From assembly GCA_937897365.1 (NCBI GenBank), contig CALCOP010000196.1, positions 1-11,078 on the forward strand: 11,078 bases of DNA. The letters are read 5' to 3'. A program made the position numbers and the translations under genes. Positions within the stretch are counted from its first letter, which is position 1. Every line of letters starts with the position of its first letter. This stretch comes from an uncultured euryarchaeote (lineage in GTDB: Archaea > Thermoplasmatota > Poseidoniia > Poseidoniales > Poseidoniaceae). Below the pieces are notes generated by a model that saw only the letters and a list, made by a program, of their open reading frames with translations, made no database searches and was not told the origin of the DNA. Positions 7,716 through 11,078 of the stretch are shown in pieces.

Positions 7716-9590
7716 ATGGCGGGTGAGGGGGGCTTGGAGAATCGACAGGATTCTCTCAGTATCGAACCTCCTGAAGAGAAAACGAAAGTTCTCGGGAGTC
7801 AGGTTTGGAGAGTTATCCCTTACGCATTACGATACCCTCGTCGCCTTCTGGCCGGTTTCCTTGGTAATGCATGCGCGCGTATCGTGGACCTCGTTCCTTT
7901 CGTTGCCATCGGATGGGCGGTTGATTACTTCACATCTGATGTGATGGTTGGACCGATGTTTATCCAAGATGTGGTGACTTCCATCCACTCAGAACCTGCT
8001 GTAGGGTACGGTGTAATGATTTTCACTGGCTTTGTGATGCTTGCTTTTTTCCAAGGCGTCTCAGAATATTCATGGCAAACTCTTGGTTACAACATCCAGC
8101 ACGATTTACGCATGGACGCCACTCGTTCTCTCATCGCTATGGAGGCCTCTTACTATGATATGCGTCAAACAGGGCAACTGATGTCGGTGCTTTCCAGTGA
8201 TGTCAATCAGCTGGAAGACGTTGTCTCAGACTCTTCGACATCGATCATTCGGATCGTGTTTACTTTCCTTACTGCCTTTGTGATTCTCGCTTCAATGTCA
8301 CTCAAGTTGGCAGGCATTTTGTTCGGACCCATTCTCTTCATTATCCCCTGCGTGTATTGGTTTTCTACCCGTGTACAGCGGAAATATCGAAAGCAACGCG
8401 AATCAACCGGAGATATACATGCGGTTTTAGAAAATCTCATCTCCGGTATTTCAGTTGTTCAAGCATACAACGCTCAGGTGTGGGAATCGGAGCGTGTCGC
8501 ACGGGAATCAGGTAATTATCGAGACCAAGCCATGGGCGCCAGTCGAGACCGAAATCGATTTTTACCGATGATTTACGTCATTGCAGGAGTTGCCTTTGGA
8601 CTGTTGGTTACTGCAGGTGGTTGGTTGGCAAGCACTGGTGAAATCTCAACGGGTGAATTGGTTACCTTCCTGCTTATCAGCACGAGAATGACGATGCCGA
8701 TGTTCATCTTCGGCATCTTAATCAATCAACTTCAGCGAGGCGAAGCGGCTGCGAAGCGTGTCTTTGCAACCATCGATTTAGAACCGACAATTTTTGATGA
8801 ACCAGATGCTATTGAGTTGGATGAATCTATTGTTTCCGTTGAATTTAGAGACGTTCATTTCACCTATCCGGGAACCACTGTCAAAGTTTTAGGTGGAATC
8901 TCTTTCAAGGCGGAAGGCGGTGACTTCCTTGGAGTCATGGGCCACACAGGTGCTGGAAAAACGACCATTCTCAAACTCTTGATGCGTTACTATGTTCCAG
9001 ACAGTGGTGATGTTTTGATTAACGGCACATCAATCAATGAATTCACGCTCCAGTCTGTTCGAGATAAGATTGGGTTTGTCAGTCAAGAACCGTTCCTTTT
9101 CTACGGCACAGTCAGCGACAATGTTCGATACAATCAACAATCAACAGACCAAGAGCTCGATGCTGCTCTTAAACTCGCAGGTGCTTGGGATTTCATTCAA
9201 GAATTGGAGAGTGGTTTGGATACCATGGTTGGTGATAGAGGTGCTAAATTAAGTGGTGGACAACGGGCTCGAATCTCTCTTGCGCGTGCACTGCTCAAGC
9301 AGCCAAGTTTACTGATCCTCGATGAGGCCTCAAGCGCTCTCGATGCAGAAACAGAACGAAAAATACAACAAAACCTTCTAGCCAGTGGCAGTGATCGAAC
9401 CACGATTGCTGTCGCTCACAGGCTGAGTACTATTCGTAATGCAAATGAAATTCTTTCAATGGTTGATGGGGCTGTAGTTGAGCGAGGTGTCCATGATGAC
9501 TTGGTCGCTGCCAACGGAATATATGCGAGTCAATGGACCATTCAAACAGGTGATATGGCAGGACTTACATCCACAGCATCAGACTCTTAG
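7716..9590 (+). CDS. ABC half-exporter, MsbA/subfamily B type
   Basis: The 624-residue protein has the layout of a type IV ABC exporter that works as a dimer, using ATP to move a lipid-like, peptide or drug-like substrate out across the membrane. Six helices lie at about 44-70, 97-118, 175-195, 198-217, 283-305 and 314-336. A cytoplasmic coupling region contains YYDMRQTGQLMSVLSSDV. The nucleotide-binding domain starts near 368. It has Walker A GHTGAGKTT at 409-417, Q-loop FVSQEPF, signature LSGGQ at 512-516, Walker B LLILDEA with Asp536 and catalytic Glu537, D-loop SALD, and H-loop His568 in AHRLSTI. All ATPase motifs are intact, so a catalytically competent homodimer is likely. The substrate cannot be read from the sequence. 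The divergent surface protease and nearby glycan genes make an envelope component plausible, but no more than that. The stop overlaps the stop of the convergent gene. Confidence 0.93.
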   Translation: MAGEGGLENRQDSLSIEPPEEKTKVLGSQVWRVIPYALRYPRRLLAGFLGNACARIVDLVPFVAIGWAVDYFTSDVMVGPMFIQDVVTSIHSEPAVGYGVMIFTGFVMLAFFQGVSEYSWQTLGYNIQHDLRMDATRSLIAMEASYYDMRQTGQLMSVLSSDVNQLEDVVSDSSTSIIRIVFTFLTAFVILASMSLKLAGILFGPILFIIPCVYWFSTRVQRKYRKQRESTGDIHAVLENLISGISVVQAYNAQVWESERVARESGNYRDQAMGASRDRNRFLPMIYVIAGVAFGLLVTAGGWLASTGEISTGELVTFLLISTRMTMPMFIFGILINQLQRGEAAAKRVFATIDLEPTIFDEPDAIELDESIVSVEFRDVHFTYPGTTVKVLGGISFKAEGGDFLGVMGHTGAGKTTILKLLMRYYVPDSGDVLINGTSINEFTLQSVRDKIGFVSQEPFLFYGTVSDNVRYNQQSTDQELDAALKLAGAWDFIQELESGLDTMVGDRGAKLSGGQRARISLARALLKQPSLLILDEASSALDAETERKIQQNLLASGSDRTTIAVAHRLSTIRNANEILSMVDGAVVERGVHDDLVAANGIYASQWTIQTGDMAGLTSTASDS

Positions 9591-9907
9591 AGTCGCTCTT
9601 TTATCGGGCGGAGTATGCTTGTTTCAGGTTTACTCGGTTGACGATCCTTAATTGCCCGATCACCAAAGATAATCGCCATCGACAGAAGAATGAACAGAGG
9701 TATTCCGATGATTATTGACCATAATGCCATTGACAAATTGTAGATTGAATAATTCTCCATCAATTCTGAAACAGCGATGATTGCGACGAAAAGCACGATT
9801 CGTAGCAACACCAATGTTAAGCGAATGAGTGACCAAATTTCCTCTTCATCAGTGAGTTCACTGGGTTTATCTAATTCCGCCAACCGTTGCTGTAGTCGAC
9901 TGGCCAT
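9587..9907 (-). CDS. Small two-helix membrane protein of unknown function
   Basis: This 106-residue protein belongs to no family I recognise. An acidic, amphipathic N-terminal segment (about 1-25, with ELTDEEE) is followed by hydrophobic helices at about 28-48 and 57-81. The short, positively charged C-terminal tail (DRAIKDRQPSK, then RPIKERL) suggests that end is cytoplasmic, so both ends probably lie inside. There is no cleavable signal peptide. ATG 9907 is preferred; an in-frame GTG at 9922 would add five residues. No clear ribosome binding site is seen. It lies 78 bp after the glycosyltransferase stop on the same strand and may share its transcript, perhaps as a small partner of that enzyme. 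Its TAA (9587-9589) overlaps the TAG of the convergent ABC gene. The sustained open frame and clean membrane pattern support a real gene. Confidence 0.72.
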   Translation of the reverse strand: MASRLQQRLAELDKPSELTDEEEIWSLIRLTLVLLRIVLFVAIIAVSELMENYSIYNLSMALWSIIIGIPLFILLSMAIIFGDRAIKDRQPSKPETSILRPIKERL

Positions 9908-9985
9908 GCCTTGAGTCCACACTAATCAATCAAAGGTCTTCCCCTTCAATTCGGGCAAGGTAAGTGGTTTTGTGAAGATCTGCGA

Positions 9986-11078
9986 TTAAGCGGTGCGCAC
10001 ACGGTCGTCAATTTGAGAACCTTCACCAGCTTTACCACCGGTGCGTCGGATTTCTCTCCATGCTTTGATGACACCTTGGCCGTAAGCCCAGTGTGCCAAG
10101 AAGACGAACAGCGGCGCAAGGAAGACCGTACCAATAGAACGGTGAGGCGATGTCCCAATGGCTGCACCTAACCAACTTATGGCAATATACAGGCAGACCA
10201 ATCCCAGCGGTATGTGGAATGCGATACGTGACAGATTCCACTCTCCGCTAAGTGAAAACCAGAGTTCAGCATCTGCTCCGCCAGTGAGGGCGCCGTAAAG
10301 CATTGCAAGTAGGGCAACGGTAACCAATACTGGGAAGAATCCAATAGCGGTATGTGACCATTCTGCGATTTCGGGCCATCGCTTATTTGCCACCATTCGA
10401 GTATATCCATAGTTTCGCATTTGCTTCATGTAAGGTCTGAATGGTCGACGACGTCGATGCGGCATGACGTTTTCAGGGTCGATGAATAACTTGTGTCCAG
10501 CCCGCTGAATCTTTGCATCTAATACGACATCCTCAGCTCCTATGCAACCATCTTCAAAGAAGCCAACTTCTCTCAAGTTCGCCATACGATGAGCGCAATT
10601 CACTCCTGGATTATGTGTGATAGGAACAAGAGTTCCTTTCGGTTGTGCTCCGTAGCGGGTTCCCGCAGTCATGAACTTCGTACAGAATGCAACATCGGCA
10701 CACTTTGCCCCAAACGGATCTTCATCAGGTGCGAAGTTCGGACCTCCAACTGCGCCAACTTCAGGGTCATCAAACCAGCGAACCAATTTTTCAACCCAAT
10801 CAAGGGGGGGGATTGTGTCATCATCGGTGAACAGGACGAGGTCATGATCCATTTGCTCCAATGCGAAATTACAGGCATTCGCACGGTTTCGAGATGGGTC
10901 ATCAAGCCATGTTGCACCATATTTTTCACAGATTTCTTTCGTATTATCCTTCGATTTTGAATCAGAAATGACGACCTCGATGCCGGGGTATGTCTGCTTG
11001 GAGAGGCGTTCAAGAACGACTTCCAGTTCAACGGCATTGTTGATGGTAGGAATCAATACAGCTATTTTGAACGCTTCA
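9986..11078 (-). CDS. Family 2 glycosyltransferase with C-terminal membrane helices (5' end outside window)
   Basis: The frame is open to the right edge. The visible start reads EAFKIAVLIPTINNA, the usual opening strand of a GT-A fold, so only a few codons are missing. A TTG at 11056 is an unlikely start because it would delete half of that strand. In residues counted from 11056, the nucleotide-sugar site has SDSKSKDN at 31-38 and FTDDDTIPP with the metal-binding DDD at 78-80. The catalytic-base-type GAED is at 173-176, followed by an arginine-rich HRRRRPFRPY segment. Three membrane helices at about 237-257, 278-298 and 308-328 anchor it, leaving a basic cytoplasmic tail. GT2 enzymes of this form move sugar from a nucleotide sugar to a lipid carrier or growing glycan on the inner membrane face. 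The donor and acceptor are unknown. The nearby nucleotidyltransferase fits a surface-glycan role, but the genes are 8 kb apart. Confidence 0.92.
   Translation of the reverse strand, partial: EAFKIAVLIPTINNAVELEVVLERLSKQTYPGIEVVISDSKSKDNTKEICEKYGATWLDDPSRNRANACNFALEQMDHDLVLFTDDDTIPPLDWVEKLVRWFDDPEVGAVGGPNFAPDEDPFGAKCADVAFCTKFMTAGTRYGAQPKGTLVPITHNPGVNCAHRMANLREVGFFEDGCIGAEDVVLDAKIQRAGHKLFIDPENVMPHRRRRPFRPYMKQMRNYGYTRMVANKRWPEIAEWSHTAIGFFPVLVTVALLAMLYGALTGGADAELWFSLSGEWNLSRIAFHIPLGLVCLYIAISWLGAAIGTSPHRSIGTVFLAPLFVFLAHWAYGQGVIKAWREIRRTGGKAGEGSQIDDRVRTA
10804..10811. repeat. G8 homopolymer (C8 on the coding strand) beside the glycosyltransferase DDD motif
   Basis: Eight identical bases cover the codons for I-P-P-L immediately after the DDD metal-binding motif of the GT2 enzyme. 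One extra C gives a TGA directly after the tract. One missing C runs in a wrong frame to a stop at 10669. Either change would inactivate the enzyme. Confidence 0.85.

Noticed and set aside
7716..9590. Degenerate nucleotide-binding site in the ABC exporter, implying a heterodimer
   Set aside because: Walker A, signature, Walker B with catalytic Glu, and H-loop are all canonical.
10589..10960. Plus-strand open frame of 123 residues
   Set aside because: It is antisense to the GT2 catalytic region and has no family resemblance.

Overview
The window looks archaeal and marine, most like a Marine Group II euryarchaeon (Candidatus Poseidoniales) or a close Thermoplasmatota relative. This is inference. 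It rests on a very large secreted subtilase with Asp-rich calcium-type repeats, a C-terminal membrane anchor and a proline-rich tail, on a tRNA gene with no encoded CCA, and on GGTG-type ribosome binding sites. I could run no database search.

Layout, left to right. Positions 1-1731 (minus) hold the 5' 577 codons of a gene that leaves the window on the left. It reads as a complete GH1 beta-glycosidase joined in frame to a sugar-1-phosphate nucleotidyltransferase. Upstream of it on the same strand is tRNA-Gly(UCC), 1802-1872. Next is a 1,892-residue minus-strand gene (1936-7614) for a KP-43-like subtilisin. It has a signal peptide, an S8 catalytic domain, a beta-sandwich, about 14 Asp-rich/Cys-paired repeats, one membrane helix and a cytoplasmic tail ending in nine prolines. 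About 100 bp of divergent intergenic DNA separates it from a plus-strand ABC half-exporter (7716-9590). The exporter's stop codon overlaps the stop codon of a convergent small two-helix membrane protein gene (9587-9907). Upstream of that gene on the same strand is a membrane-anchored family 2 glycosyltransferase (9986-11078), whose first codons lie beyond the right edge.

The common theme is the cell surface: sugar activation, glycosyl transfer, export and an anchored exoprotease. Both glycan genes carry an 8-nt homopolymer directly at an active-site motif (A8 in the nucleotidyltransferase, C8 in the glycosyltransferase). Slippage at either tract would truncate the protein. The two most interesting observations are the GH1-nucleotidyltransferase fusion and these two tracts. 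No stretch longer than about 100 bp lacks a gene, and I saw no insertion sequence, CRISPR array or replication origin.
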